Source: an uncultured Paracoccaceae bacterium (GTDB lineage: Bacteria; Pseudomonadota; Alphaproteobacteria; Rhodobacterales; Rhodobacteraceae). From it: a stretch of 64,000 bases of DNA. This document shows, one piece after another, positions 1 through 9,741 of the stretch. The notes below the pieces were generated by a model. It made no database searches. It worked only from the letters and a program-made list of their open reading frames with translations, and was not told where the DNA came from. The translations under genes were made by a program, and so were the position numbers. The stretch lies in contig CALSOO010000004.1 in assembly GCA_943787985.1 (NCBI GenBank), positions 496,001 through 560,000 on the forward strand. Direction: 5' to 3'. How positions within the stretch are numbered: position 1 is the first letter of the stretch; each line of letters begins with the position of its first letter.

Positions 1-585
1 GCCGCCTTTGATGTCTTGCAGTTTCAGTGGCCCGAGGTTGGAGGTCACGCGCCGTCCCACCCGACCCTCCGAAATCTCGGCCAGCTCAAGTGACGAACCG
101 CCGATGTCACAGACCAACCCATATGATCCGGGCCACCCCAAAAGGACACCTTGGGCTGACAGCCGTGCTTCTTCCTCGCCGTCGATCACCCATATGCGCA
201 AGCCGGTTTCGCGTGCCACATCTGCGCAAAAGTCGGGTCCGTCGCTTGCATCCCGAACCGCAGCCGTGGCGACAACGGTCAGCTCCTTAAGGCCCATCCC
301 GTCTGCAAGGTGTTTGAAACGGCGCAATGCGGACAAGGCCCGAATGCGCCCTTGTGGGTTCAGAATTCCGCTCTCGGAAAGGCCCGCGCCCAAGGCACAC
401 ATGATTTTTTCGTTGTAGAAATAGGCTGGACTGCGTGCCGCGCCGTCAAATACGACCAACCGGACAGAGTTGGACCCGACATCCACAACGCCCACGCGGG
501 ACAGTTTGCGTGCGCTTGGATCATCAAACAAGGGGCGGCCAAAAAGGCTCGTGTCGGGATGTGTCGTTTGCTCAGCGTTGCTCAT
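1..585 (-). CDS. ppx: Exopolyphosphatase, Ppx/GppA family (N-terminal part, cut by window edge)
   Basis: Ppx hydrolyses terminal phosphates of inorganic polyphosphate in the cytoplasm. The first 195 residues are visible and the C-terminus lies beyond base 1. The N-terminal phosphate-binding loop of the ASKHA fold is clear (VGVVDVGSNSVRLVVFDG, about residues 31-48), followed by a second loop with CDIGGSSLELAEI near residue 170. Both are typical of Ppx/GppA. The ATG at 585 follows the ppk stop by 52 bases, so the two are probably co-transcribed and give opposing synthesis and breakdown of polyphosphate. A GppA (pppGpp phosphatase) role cannot be excluded from the N-terminus, but the ppk neighbour favours Ppx. 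Confidence 0.9.
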   Translation of the reverse strand, partial: MSNAEQTTHPDTSLFGRPLFDDPSARKLSRVGVVDVGSNSVRLVVFDGAARSPAYFYNEKIMCALGAGLSESGILNPQGRIRALSALRRFKHLADGMGLKELTVVATAAVRDASDGPDFCADVARETGLRIWVIDGEEEARLSAQGVLLGWPGSYGLVCDIGGSSLELAEISEGRVGRRVTSNLGPLKLQDIKGG

Positions 586-637
586 GAAATCCCCGACTGC
601 CGCTTTGGGTCACTGTGTACCAACCTGTTGGTTCGGG

Positions 638-2809
638 TCAATCTTCGGCGTGCGTCAGCTTGGGTACATCTGATGCGCCAGCAGAGCCTCGCCCGGACAG
701 GGACGGATTTTCCATAAAGAACCGATGGCAATTGAACGCAAAAGTTCCCTCTGGCACGTCGGGGCGATGAAAGCTGCCATCTGGTGACATAACCCAGCTT
801 TGGGCAACATCGGCGAGGTTTGCAGCCATGACCTGGCCTACAATCTGGGCCTTGACGGTGGCATTTTCCACTTCGACCAGTGTTTCGACACGTCTGTTCA
901 GGTTTCGCCCCATCCAATCTGCAGAAGAGATGAAAACCCGCGCCTTCTTGTGCGGCAGACCGCGTCCGTTGCCGAAACACACGATCCGGCTGTGTTCAAG
1001 AAACCGTCCAACAATGGATTTGACGCGAATGTTCTCGCTCAGACCCTTCACTCCAGGGCGCAGGCCACAAATGCCGCGCACCACCAGGCTGATCTGAACC
1101 CCTGCCTGACTGGCGGCATAAAGCGCGTCTATGACTTCGCTGTCGATCAGGCTGTTCATTTTTGCCCAGATCACCGCCGGTTTGCCGGCCTGTGCATGTG
1201 CCGCTTCGTCCGCGATCATGGACAAAAGCTTGGGTTTGAGCGTCATGGGGGAGATCGCGAGATTGCTCAACTCTTCGGGCGGCGCGTAGCCTGACAGGTA
1301 GTTGAACACTTTGGTGGCGTCGCGTCCGAGTTTGGGGTCACAGGTGAACAAGGACACATCCGTGTACACGCGCGCTGTGATCGGGTGGTAGTTGCCCGTG
1401 CCGTAGTGCGTGTAGGTCACAAGGTCTTCGCCCTCACGCCGCACGACAGTGCTGATTTTTGCGTGTGTTTTCAGGTCGATGAATCCGTAGACCACATGTG
1501 CGCCTGCGCGTTCCAAACGGCGGGACTGGCGAATGTTGGCGGCTTCATCAAAGCGGGCTTTGAGCTCAACAAGGGCGGTGACGGATTTGCCGTCTTCTGC
1601 CGCTTCGCACAAGGCCTCAACGATGGGTGATTTTTGCGATGTGCGATACAGGGTTTGTTTGATCGCCAAAACATTGGGATCTCGCGCGGCTTGCTGCAAG
1701 AAACGCACCACAGTGTCAAAGGTCTCATAAGGGTGGTGCAGCAGCATATCCTTTTGACGGATGGCTGCGAACATGTCGCCTTCAAAATCGGTCACCCGCT
1801 CGGGGATGCGCGGCGTAAACACTGGCCACAGCAAATCGGGACGTGCGTCGATCACCAGCTCTGACAGGTTGTCGACCCCGATCATGCCGTCAATTTCGAT
1901 GATTTCGTCGCGGGTTACCCCGAGTTCTGCCATGACGACGGACTTGAGGTTCTCTGGTCCGCCCGTTGACAGGGTCATCCGCACCACTTCACCGCGGCGG
2001 CGGCGTTTGAGGGCGACTTCAAACTCGCGCACAAGGTCTTCGGCTTCGTCTTCGACCTCGAGGTCACTGTCGCGCAGAACACGAAACTCAAAGTATCCTT
2101 TGAGGGTGTAGCCCGGGAACAAGCCGCCAACATTGAGCGCCAACAATTCTTCAAGGGGGAGGAAGCGGTGCCCTGTTTCGCTGGGAACCGGAACAAAACG
2201 TGCGATCTGCGCAGGGATCGGCAGCAGCGCTTGCAACCGCTTTTTGTCTTTGGTGCGTTCCAGTTGCAGCGCGAGCGCGTAGCCCGAGTTCGGAATAAAC
2301 GGAAAAGGATGTGCAGGATCAATGGCAAGAGGGGACAGGACAGGAAAGACTTTGGTCAGAAACACTTCCGTAAGATGGGCGTGATCGGCCTCGCTCAGGT
2401 CTTTGGCGCGCACCACGCTCATCCCTTTGCTCTCCATCTCTGCGAGCAGGATCCGCAATACCCGTTGCTGCGTGTGCATCAGGTTGCGGGCGTTTTCGTT
2501 GATCAGGACCAGTTGTTCTGCGGGGGTGAGCCCGTCGGCGGCCGGAGTGGTATTTCCCGCGCGCGCCAGTTCGCGCAGGCCCGCCACACGCACTGTGTAA
2601 AATTCGTCCAGATTGTTTGCACTGATCGACAAAAACCGTAACCGCTCCAGCAAGGGGACGCGTGGGTTTTCAGCCTCTTCCAACACCCGCCAGTTAAAGC
2701 CGAGCCAGCTGAGTTCGCGGTTGTAGAACCGACCCGGACCTTCAAAGTCCAAATCAGGCAAGGTGACCCCTTCGGAAAACGGGGCTTGAAGGAAATCGGC
2801 GTGCGTCAT
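638..2809 (-). CDS. ppk: Polyphosphate kinase 1
   Basis: Ppk1 reversibly polymerises the gamma-phosphate of ATP into polyphosphate. The product is about 723 residues, normal for the family. The N-terminal domain begins with [18 protein letters not shown], and later motifs include [22 protein letters not shown]-type sequence and, in the catalytic C-terminal half, [10 protein letters not shown] and LKTHAKIS with the His expected to be phosphorylated. I chose the ATG at 2809 ([10 protein letters not shown]) because relatives start there. An in-frame ATG at 2827 would add six residues, and neither has a strong ribosome site. It lies downstream of hdaA and upstream of ppx in one minus-strand unit. 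Confidence 0.95.
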   Translation of the reverse strand: MTHADFLQAPFSEGVTLPDLDFEGPGRFYNRELSWLGFNWRVLEEAENPRVPLLERLRFLSISANNLDEFYTVRVAGLRELARAGNTTPAADGLTPAEQLVLINENARNLMHTQQRVLRILLAEMESKGMSVVRAKDLSEADHAHLTEVFLTKVFPVLSPLAIDPAHPFPFIPNSGYALALQLERTKDKKRLQALLPIPAQIARFVPVPSETGHRFLPLEELLALNVGGLFPGYTLKGYFEFRVLRDSDLEVEDEAEDLVREFEVALKRRRRGEVVRMTLSTGGPENLKSVVMAELGVTRDEIIEIDGMIGVDNLSELVIDARPDLLWPVFTPRIPERVTDFEGDMFAAIRQKDMLLHHPYETFDTVVRFLQQAARDPNVLAIKQTLYRTSQKSPIVEALCEAAEDGKSVTALVELKARFDEAANIRQSRRLERAGAHVVYGFIDLKTHAKISTVVRREGEDLVTYTHYGTGNYHPITARVYTDVSLFTCDPKLGRDATKVFNYLSGYAPPEELSNLAISPMTLKPKLLSMIADEAAHAQAGKPAVIWAKMNSLIDSEVIDALYAASQAGVQISLVVRGICGLRPGVKGLSENIRVKSIVGRFLEHSRIVCFGNGRGLPHKKARVFISSADWMGRNLNRRVETLVEVENATVKAQIVGQVMAANLADVAQSWVMSPDGSFHRPDVPEGTFAFNCHRFFMENPSLSGRGSAGASDVPKLTHAED

Positions 2810-2862
2810 GATTGGCCCGAAGTACATGTTATGGATAGGTTAGGCGCCGTATATGCCCCAAA

Positions 2863-3534
2863 TCAAAGGGTTTTGTCCAGCACACGTGATGCAAATGCGC
2901 GTGTGATCGCGCGTTGTTCTGTGAGACTGGCACGGTCGAGACGTTCAACGATGTCGCGTGCCGCTTCAAAGGAGCGGTCAATGCGCAGCAGCAAATAGGG
3001 GATCACGTCAACTTTGGGCAGCAACTGGCGGTCATCAAAATGTTTGGCGAGGACCGCCGTCAGCAATGTGTCATCCGGTGGATCAAGTGTTGCCACACGC
3101 GCGCCACCTATGCGGCTTTGGAGGTCGGGCAGGGACATGCCCCACAAATTGGGCGCTCCTGTTCCCGTCAAAAGCAAAGGGTGGCCATGGCTGTGTATCA
3201 TGTTGTGCAGATGAAACAGGGCGGTTTGAGCGTCCATATTTTGCGCGATCAACGGCACGTCTTCAACCACCACCGGACCCTGGCTCAACTCGGGCAAGCT
3301 GTGTTGCTCAAGCGCTGAAGCTGCCACCAATCGGGCGCCTGTATCTGCCGCCCAAACATAGGACAAATGGGTTTTTCCAGATCCCTTCGGTCCGCTTAGA
3401 ACCAGCTTGCACAAGTCCCAATCGGATGTCCTGTCCATCATCGCCAAGGCCACGGCATTGCTGGGCGCGACCATGAAATCTTCACGCCCCATTGCTTGGC
3501 GCAGGGGCAGTTCAAAGCTGAGTTGTTGTGCCAT
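2863..3534 (-). CDS. hdaA: HdaA/DnaA-like replication regulator
   Basis: A 223-residue AAA+ protein related to the ATPase domain of DnaA but without its DNA-binding domain. In alphaproteobacteria HdaA works with the sliding clamp to convert DnaA-ATP to DnaA-ADP and prevent over-initiation. Visible features are an N-terminal QLSFELPL stretch that fits a clamp-binding motif, Walker A GPKGSGKTH near residue 50, a Walker-B-like VVVEDVP, and a DnaA-like sensor region (LPDLQSRIGG). The ATG at 3534 gives the standard MAQQLSFELP start; a longer in-frame reading to 3600 would overlap perM. It starts 7 bases after the perM stop. Confidence 0.88.
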   Translation of the reverse strand: MAQQLSFELPLRQAMGREDFMVAPSNAVALAMMDRTSDWDLCKLVLSGPKGSGKTHLSYVWAADTGARLVAASALEQHSLPELSQGPVVVEDVPLIAQNMDAQTALFHLHNMIHSHGHPLLLTGTGAPNLWGMSLPDLQSRIGGARVATLDPPDDTLLTAVLAKHFDDRQLLPKVDVIPYLLLRIDRSFEAARDIVERLDRASLTEQRAITRAFASRVLDKTL

Positions 3535-3541
3535 GTCAGCC

Positions 3542-4645
3542 CTATTCGCGTCCCGAAAGCCCTTGGTACAAGCGGCTGGATTTGTATTGCTCCACCCCAA
3601 ACCGGATGACGACGCCGATGGAGGCGGCGACAGGCACCGCGATCAGCATACCGATGAACCCGAAGATAGATCCGAACACGGACAATGCCAAAAGCAACCA
3701 GACAGGGTGCAGCCCGACGCTGTTGCCGACCAGTTTCGGGGTCAGGAAGTTGCCCTCAACCACTTGGCCTGCCACAAAAATAGCGGCCACGATGCCGATC
3801 CGAAACCAGTCCGTGGTGTAGGTAATCGTGTCGCCGTTCACAACTTCGATCCCGTTCCAGTACTGGAACAAGGCAAGCCCGATCGCCAAAGCTCCGCCGA
3901 TCAGGGAGCCAAGGTAGGGAATGAAGGTGATCAGGCCGGCGATGAACCCCACGACAAGCCCGAATTGCAGCCCGACGATCATCAGCGCCAAAGCGTAATA
4001 GGTGCCAAGGATCAGGCACACCGTGCCCATCCCGCGAATAAAGGAGGCCAGAGTGGCGTCGATTTCTGCGGCAAGGCGACGGATGACCGGCGCGTGATCA
4101 CGTGGCAGCAATGAGTCGATCCGCGCCACCATATCGTCCCACGCCAACAGCAGATACACGGACACCACAGGGACAATGACAAACAACACAAGCACGTTGA
4201 GCAACGATGCGGCCGAGCTCAGGGCGGTGTTCAGAAACGCGCCGCCCCGACTTTGGATTGTCGCGCCTATGGAATTGAGGGATTGGCGCAGCGTGGATGT
4301 GTCATCCAGCAAGGCCGGAAACCGTTCCGTCAGGAAAACGCCCAGATCGCGCGCATACTGCGGGGCACTGGCGATCAATCCTGTGGTTTGGTTGACCAGC
4401 GTTGGCACCACCAACAAGGCCATCAAGACAAAGACCAGCACGCCCGAAACCGTTATGATTGCCGTGGCCACCATGCGACTTGCACCCAACCGCTCCAACC
4501 GGTCTGCAACGGGATCAAGAAAATAAGCGATCGCACCGCCCAGCACGAAAGGCACCAAAACGTCCCCCAGCACCCACAGCAACACAAAGAAAATGGCGGC
4601 CACAATGCCCCAATACTTCATCTGGTCTCCGACAGGCAAACCCAT
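3542..4645 (-). CDS. perM: AI-2E family (PerM-type) inner membrane permease
   Basis: A 367-residue integral membrane protein of the AI-2E/PerM exporter family. There are hydrophobic segments at residues 10-45, 60-90, 150-175, and a block of helices from about 210 to 350. The family-typical FIPYLGSLIGG and LVGNSVGLHPVW are present, the latter near the C-terminus. Substrates of this family are mostly unknown; some members export the AI-2 signal or protons/sodium. It is the first gene of the perM-hdaA-ppk-ppx unit and is divergent from proS, so the 179-base gap 4646-4824 must hold both promoters. Family is certain, substrate is not. Confidence 0.88.
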   Translation of the reverse strand: MGLPVGDQMKYWGIVAAIFFVLLWVLGDVLVPFVLGGAIAYFLDPVADRLERLGASRMVATAIITVSGVLVFVLMALLVVPTLVNQTTGLIASAPQYARDLGVFLTERFPALLDDTSTLRQSLNSIGATIQSRGGAFLNTALSSAASLLNVLVLFVIVPVVSVYLLLAWDDMVARIDSLLPRDHAPVIRRLAAEIDATLASFIRGMGTVCLILGTYYALALMIVGLQFGLVVGFIAGLITFIPYLGSLIGGALAIGLALFQYWNGIEVVNGDTITYTTDWFRIGIVAAIFVAGQVVEGNFLTPKLVGNSVGLHPVWLLLALSVFGSIFGFIGMLIAVPVAASIGVVIRFGVEQYKSSRLYQGLSGRE

Positions 4646-4824
4646 GTGCTTCTCCTTGCGTGTGTTGTACCGACATTGCCGATGCCGGGCCGGAATTCAA
4701 GCGTTGGCCTCAAAAACTGTCGGGAGCTGACCTGTCTGGCGCGCCCTCGGGTCCAAAACGCGTCGTTGCGGCGCTTCCTGCTTTGCCCTAATCAGAACAA
4801 AACGCCACCTAAGGAGCCGCCCCC

Positions 4825-6162
4825 ATGCGCATGAGCCGCTATTTCCTGCCCGTCTTGAAAGAAAACCCCGCTGAGGCGCAGATTGTCAGCCATCGTTTGA
4901 TGCTGCGCGCGGGCATGATCAAACAGTCTTCTGCGGGCATCTATTCGTGGCTGCCGATGGGCTTCAAAGTCCTGCGCAAAATCGAGAATATTGTGCACGA
5001 AGAACAGGCGCGCGCGGGTCACCACGCGATGCAGATGCCAACCATCCAGTCGGCGGATCTGTGGCGTGAAAGTGGGCGCTATGATGCGTATGGGGATGAA
5101 ATGTTGCGCATGAAAGACCGCCATGGTCGTGACATGCTGTTCACCCCGACGGCCGAGGAAATGATCACAGACATTTTCCGAGCCCATGTTGGCAGCTACA
5201 AGGATCTGCCACTGACCATGTACCAGATCCAGTGGAAATTCCGCGATGAAGTCCGCCCGCGTTTTGGCGTTATGCGGGGCCGCGAATTCTACATGAAAGA
5301 CGGCTACAACTTTGATCTGACAAAAGAAGACGCGCTGCACGCGTACAACCGTCACCTTGTCAGCTACTTGCGCACGTATGAGCGTATGGGGCTGCAAGCC
5401 ATCCCGATGCGCGCCGACTCCGGCCCCATTGGCGGCGACGACACGCATGAATTTCTGGTTCTGGCCGAAACGGGCGAGTCCGAGGTGTTTTATGACAGTG
5501 CTGTCACCGATCTGACGTTTGGCGACCGCGACATCGACTATGACAACGTCGCGCAATGCGCCGCCGTCATGGAAGAGTTCACCACCAAATACGCCCGGAC
5601 CGATGAAACCCACGACGCGGGACTGTTCGCTGAAGTGCCCGAGGAACGTCGCAAGACGGCCCGTGGCATCGAAGTTGGCCAGATCTTCTATTTTGGCACC
5701 AAGTATTCCGAAGCAATGAAGGCCACAGTACAAGGGCCAGACGGCAAGCCCGTTCCCGTGCACATGGGCAGCCACGGCATTGGCGTGTCCCGTCTGCTTG
5801 GCGCGATCATCGAGGCCAGCCATGACGACAAAGGCATCATTTGGCCCGAAGGTGTGACCCCGTACCACTGCGGAATCGTGAACCTGAAACAAGGTGACGA
5901 CGAAGCGGACGCCGCATGTGATGCGCTTTATAAATCGATCACGGCCCTTGGTCTTGAGCCGCTTTATGACGACCGCAAAGAACGTGCAGGCGGCAAGTTT
6001 GCAACGATGGATTTGATCGGGTTGCCATGGCGCATCACTGTCGGGCCACGCGGTCTGAAAAACGGCGTGGTCGAATTGACGTCGCGCCGCACAGGCGAAA
6101 GCGAAGAAATGACGCCGGAAGCGGCTGTTCAGAAAATCGCGGAGATTTACGCTCAACACTAA
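4825..6162 (+). CDS. proS: Prolyl-tRNA synthetase (short class II form)
   Basis: This enzyme charges tRNA-Pro with proline. At 445 residues it is the short bacterial form found in alphaproteobacteria, without the large editing insertion domain between class II motifs 2 and 3. Motif 2 ([21 protein letters not shown] region, residues about 138-158) and motif 3 ([14 protein letters not shown], near 315) are clear. The anticodon-binding domain follows (GIVNLK ... [12 protein letters not shown]). The start ATG follows AAGGAGC by a good distance. It is the first plus-strand gene of a run and is followed 20 bases later by a serine hydrolase gene. Confidence 0.97.
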   Translation: MRMSRYFLPVLKENPAEAQIVSHRLMLRAGMIKQSSAGIYSWLPMGFKVLRKIENIVHEEQARAGHHAMQMPTIQSADLWRESGRYDAYGDEMLRMKDRHGRDMLFTPTAEEMITDIFRAHVGSYKDLPLTMYQIQWKFRDEVRPRFGVMRGREFYMKDGYNFDLTKEDALHAYNRHLVSYLRTYERMGLQAIPMRADSGPIGGDDTHEFLVLAETGESEVFYDSAVTDLTFGDRDIDYDNVAQCAAVMEEFTTKYARTDETHDAGLFAEVPEERRKTARGIEVGQIFYFGTKYSEAMKATVQGPDGKPVPVHMGSHGIGVSRLLGAIIEASHDDKGIIWPEGVTPYHCGIVNLKQGDDEADAACDALYKSITALGLEPLYDDRKERAGGKFATMDLIGLPWRITVGPRGLKNGVVELTSRRTGESEEMTPEAAVQKIAEIYAQH

Positions 6163-6182
6163 CCTTTGGGAGGCCGCATTGG

Positions 6183-7142
6183 ATGCGCTGTTTTTGGACG
6201 TTGGTACTTTGGATTTGTTTTGCGCTTCCTCTGTCGGCCCAAGACGCACAAACTGCCGCGCGTCTTGTCACAGCTTTTGAAACGTGGATAGCGGAGAACA
6301 ACGCCAAGACGGGAACGCTTTCGGTACGCTTTAAAGGCGAGCCTGTTGTGCAGCACGGCGTTGGAACAGATGCGGATACCGTTATGGAAATGGCGAGCCT
6401 TGGCAAAGCGGTCACTGGTATTTGCGTCGCTGAGGTCGTGCGCGAAGGGCTGTTGGGCTATGATGACGTGTTCTCTGACATTGTTGGCAAGGGGCCTGAC
6501 CTAAGCGTCGCGCAATTGCTGAACCAGACCAGCGGACTGCGCACGGACTCGACCCAGAAACTGATGGTCAAACGCTTTGCAAAAGCTGGCCACAGGTCCG
6601 CAGACGTTGTGGATGCGGTGATCAAACGCGGCGCCCCGAAAGGCGCTGTGGGGCAGTTCCGGTACAACAATGAAAACTATGCACTGTTGGCACCTATGAT
6701 CGAGGAAGTGACGCAAACGGATTTCGAGCGAGCGTGCCAAGCGCGCGTGTTCGCACCAGCAGGGGTGCTTGCACAGGTGAGCGCAGTTGCTGCCTCCTCA
6801 CTGTCATGGGGCGGATGGGCCATGAGTGCCGATGATTATGCACAGTTTCACAGCTATTGGTTCGGGCCAGACAGCGCCTATGGACAGGACCCTTTTGCTT
6901 TGCCGCATGCACAGCTTGATGGCGGGGTACGGTACGGACACGGAATGTTTATTCGTGCATCTCAAGACAGCTACAACTTTTGGCACTTTGGCGCGCTTTG
7001 CTTTCCGTCCGGGCATAATTCGGGAAGTTATGCCGTCAGTTGGCAAGGAAAATGGAGCGCGGTGGCCGCCTATGATGTATGTCCCGATTGGGACGCCATG
7101 AAGGCTTTGGACGGCGCGCTCGCAAGGGCGGTGTTTCAATGA
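6183..7142 (+). CDS. Secreted beta-lactamase-family serine hydrolase
   Basis: A 319-residue protein with an N-terminal signal peptide (MRCFWTLVLWICFALPLSAQ, cleavage after about residue 20). It has the class C beta-lactamase/penicillin-binding fold signature: SLGK as the SxxK catalytic motif near residue 82 and YNN as the YxN motif near residue 165. These enzymes act in the periplasm on peptides, esters or lactams, and the substrate cannot be read from sequence. The ORF is open further upstream, but the ATG at 6183 directly precedes the signal peptide. Its stop overlaps the next start (ATGA), so the DUF2937 gene is translationally coupled. Confidence 0.85.
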   Translation: MRCFWTLVLWICFALPLSAQDAQTAARLVTAFETWIAENNAKTGTLSVRFKGEPVVQHGVGTDADTVMEMASLGKAVTGICVAEVVREGLLGYDDVFSDIVGKGPDLSVAQLLNQTSGLRTDSTQKLMVKRFAKAGHRSADVVDAVIKRGAPKGAVGQFRYNNENYALLAPMIEEVTQTDFERACQARVFAPAGVLAQVSAVAASSLSWGGWAMSADDYAQFHSYWFGPDSAYGQDPFALPHAQLDGGVRYGHGMFIRASQDSYNFWHFGALCFPSGHNSGSYAVSWQGKWSAVAAYDVCPDWDAMKALDGALARAVFQ

Positions 7143-7639
7143 TCTTGCGCAGTTTATCCTTGGTTGGGGGTTTGGCCTTGGGGGCCGGAACGTCGCAATT
7201 CCCCGAGTTCTCTCAACAATATGCCCAACGGTTGGGGGGCGCGGTCAGTGCGTTGTCCCAAGTTGTTGCGGATTTTGATGCCTCTGCCAGCGCTGAAGGT
7301 CTGAGCCGCGCCGCAGCCCTTGAACAGATGCGCGGCACTGCGTTTATTGAGCGGCGGCGCACGGATATGGAGCGCACGTTCTCGCGCTATGAAACCTTGA
7401 GCGCGGATTTGCACACCCTTGAGGGCCAAGGCCCGTTCATGCGCGCATTCCATGCGGCACGCATGACCGATACAGAAGTCGCAGGCGCGGCGTGGGAGGC
7501 GTTTGAGCCAGCGGTCCCCCTGAATTTCGCGGGCCTTGTTTTCGCGTGTTCGGGCTTTTTGGCGGGCGCGTTTGCAACAGGTGGCGTATTGGCGCTGCTT
7601 CGGGCCCCTTTTCGAATGCGCAGGCGCCGCCACGCTTGA
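7139..7639 (+). CDS. DUF2937 family membrane protein
   Basis: A 166-residue protein recognised as the DUF2937 family common in Rhodobacteraceae. It has an N-terminal hydrophobic segment (residues 5-17), a long helical middle rich in Ala, Arg and Glu with the conserved FPEFSQQYAQRLGGAV near the start, and a C-terminal membrane segment (about 135-155) followed by a basic tail RMRRRRH. It is probably anchored in the inner membrane with the helical part in the periplasm. The start ATG overlaps the stop of the preceding hydrolase by four bases. Function unknown. Confidence 0.8.
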   Translation: MILRSLSLVGGLALGAGTSQFPEFSQQYAQRLGGAVSALSQVVADFDASASAEGLSRAAALEQMRGTAFIERRRTDMERTFSRYETLSADLHTLEGQGPFMRAFHAARMTDTEVAGAAWEAFEPAVPLNFAGLVFACSGFLAGAFATGGVLALLRAPFRMRRRRHA

Positions 7640-7690
7640 CCCTGAACGCCCAAAACGTCACGGTGCGCCAGAGCAGCATCAGGAGCCGGA

Positions 7691-8977
7691 ATGGCCAGCA
7701 AAACAACCCCCTTTGCCCCGTTTGAATGGATGATCGCATGGCGCTACCTGCGTGCACGACGCGCAGAGGGCGGTGTCAGCACAATGACCTGGATCAGCCT
7801 GATCGGGATCACGCTTGCTGTATTTGCCCTGATCGCGACGCTTGCCGTGCGCACGGGGTTTCGGGCGGAATTCGTTGACACAATTCTGGGCGCAAACGCG
7901 CATGTTACCCTATATAACATGGGGGAAGTGACCGAAGCCGGTCGCATTGACCGCACGATTTCGGACTATGAGGCGATGGCCGAACGGGTCTCTGCGGTGG
8001 CAGGTGTCACGCGCGTGGCCCCTTTGGTGCGCGGTCAGGTGATGGCCAACTTGCGCCAGTCGAATGCAGGAATAGAGATATACGGTATTGCCAGTGCGGA
8101 CCTTGCGACCATCCCGCGTGTGGCCAACCCCGAAACTGGACGGGGGGATATCACCCGCTTTGACCAGGGGATTGCCATCGGGTCCGGTGTGGCGCGTGAA
8201 TTGGGGGCAGGGGTCGGTGACAAGATCAAGATTATCTCACCCAATGGCGTCAAAACCGCATTTGGAACCAGTCCGCGGGTGAACGCCTATGAAGTGGTCT
8301 ATGTTTTTACCGCAGGGCGCTACGATATCGACCGCACCCGCGCCTATTTGCCACTGGCAGAGGCGCAATCGTTCTTCAACAAAGAGGGCGTCGCCACCGA
8401 GTTGGAAATCATGGTTGAAAACCCGGACGCTGTGTCGAGGATGGTGCCTGATATTGTTATTGCGGCAGGGGATCGCGCCCTGCCATGGACGTGGAAAGAG
8501 GCTTCTGGCGGGTTTTTGCGTGCCTTGGAGGTCGAGGACAATGTGATGTTTGTGATCCTGTCGATTCTTGTGTTGATCGCTGCGATGAACATCGTGTCCG
8601 GGTTGATCATGTTGGTGAAGAACAAAGGGCGCGACATCGGTATTTTGCGCACCATGGGCCTGTCCGAGGGATCCATTTTGCGGATTTTCTTTATCTGCGG
8701 CTCGTTTACGGGGCTGATTGGGACGGCGATGGGCGTGGCCCTCGGGTGCTTGTTTGCGCTCTACATCGATCCGATCTTTTCGTTTGTGAATGCATTGGGG
8801 CAAGGCGGGGTGTGGGATCCGTCCATTCGCGGCATTTACCGTTTGCCTGCTCAACTGCAGCTGAGCGATGTTCTGAGCGCGATTGCCTTGTCCTTGGGGT
8901 TGTCTTTTACGGTCACGATATTTCCGGCGCGCAAGGCGGCGCGGATGAATCCGGTGGAGGCGCTGCGCCATGAGTGA
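7691..8977 (+). CDS. lolC: Lipoprotein-releasing ABC transporter permease (LolC/LolE)
   Basis: This is the membrane subunit of the Lol complex that extracts outer-membrane-destined lipoproteins from the inner membrane and passes them to LolA. It is 428 residues long, normal for the family. The LolC/E pattern is visible: N-terminal FEWMIAWRYLRARRAEGGVS, one membrane helix at about 30-50, a large periplasmic domain (about 55-275), then three C-terminal helices with NIVSGLIMLVKNKGRDIGIL, the FtsX-type MacB signature. AGGAG lies six bases before the ATG. It overlaps lolD by 8 bases. Alphaproteobacteria usually have a single LolC/E-type permease acting as a homodimer; the symbol lolC is used here for that protein. 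Confidence 0.95.
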   Translation: MASKTTPFAPFEWMIAWRYLRARRAEGGVSTMTWISLIGITLAVFALIATLAVRTGFRAEFVDTILGANAHVTLYNMGEVTEAGRIDRTISDYEAMAERVSAVAGVTRVAPLVRGQVMANLRQSNAGIEIYGIASADLATIPRVANPETGRGDITRFDQGIAIGSGVARELGAGVGDKIKIISPNGVKTAFGTSPRVNAYEVVYVFTAGRYDIDRTRAYLPLAEAQSFFNKEGVATELEIMVENPDAVSRMVPDIVIAAGDRALPWTWKEASGGFLRALEVEDNVMFVILSILVLIAAMNIVSGLIMLVKNKGRDIGILRTMGLSEGSILRIFFICGSFTGLIGTAMGVALGCLFALYIDPIFSFVNALGQGGVWDPSIRGIYRLPAQLQLSDVLSAIALSLGLSFTVTIFPARKAARMNPVEALRHE

Positions 8978-9653
8978 TTTTGTGCTCGAACTCAACGCGT
9001 TGACCAAAACCTATAACGCAGGGCTGCCCAACGAGGTGCAAGTTTTGCGCGGCGTGGACTTGCAAGTGAAAGCCGGAGAAATTGTCGCCTTGGTGGCTCC
9101 GTCGGGGGCTGGCAAGTCGACCTTGCTTCATATGGCGGGGCTGTTGGACCAACCGGATGAGGGGGAAGTTGTTTTCGCGGGGCAGGACGTGACGGGCCTG
9201 AATGACAGTGCACGCACAACGATCCGGCGGGACGAGGTCGGGTTTATTTACCAGTTTCATCATCTGCTGCCGGAGTTTTCGGCCCTCGAGAATGTAGCAC
9301 TGCCCCAACTCGCGGCAGGTGTCGGGCGCACAAAAGCACACAAACACGCGGCAGGTTTGTTGGACCAAGTCGGGCTGCAAGCGCGCGCTGGACATCGCCC
9401 CGCGGCCCTGTCTGGCGGAGAAGCACAAAGAGTCGCGTTTTGTCGGGCATTGGCCAACGGCCCCAAATTGTTGCTGGGGGATGAACCCACAGGTAACCTT
9501 GATCCGGACACGTCGGAACACGTGTTCGCCACCCTGCTTGACCTTGTGCGCAGCACTGGATTGTCGGCGGTGATCGCGACCCACAACCTTGATCTGGCCG
9601 CGCGCATGGACCGAACGGTTCGTATGGAACATGGCAAACTTGTGGCGATTTGA
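8970..9653 (+). CDS. lolD: Lipoprotein-releasing ABC transporter ATPase LolD
   Basis: The 227-residue ATPase drives lipoprotein release by LolC. The Walker A reads APSGAGKST near residue 44, with Ala where the first Gly of the classical motif normally sits; as far as I know this is common in alphaproteobacterial LolD. The signature is LSGGEAQRVAFCRAL, Walker B LLLGDEPTGNLD, and the switch His is in VIATHNLDLA. The start overlaps the end of lolC, implying coupled translation and a 1:1 complex. It is the last gene before the RTX-repeat gene, which has its own upstream spacer of 88 bases. Confidence 0.95.
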   Translation: MSDFVLELNALTKTYNAGLPNEVQVLRGVDLQVKAGEIVALVAPSGAGKSTLLHMAGLLDQPDEGEVVFAGQDVTGLNDSARTTIRRDEVGFIYQFHHLLPEFSALENVALPQLAAGVGRTKAHKHAAGLLDQVGLQARAGHRPAALSGGEAQRVAFCRALANGPKLLLGDEPTGNLDPDTSEHVFATLLDLVRSTGLSAVIATHNLDLAARMDRTVRMEHGKLVAI

Positions 9654-9741
9654 TTGATAGAAACAGTGCGTTTCCAAAACCATAGGTAGTTAACTCTATA
9701 ATTTGATGCTATTTTGTATCGAATTGTATTTGGAGTATTTC

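Noticed and set aside
4792-6249. A 485-codon open frame antisense to proS
   Set aside because: The proS frame is a clear aminoacyl-tRNA synthetase with all motifs, and the antisense product has no recognisable domain.
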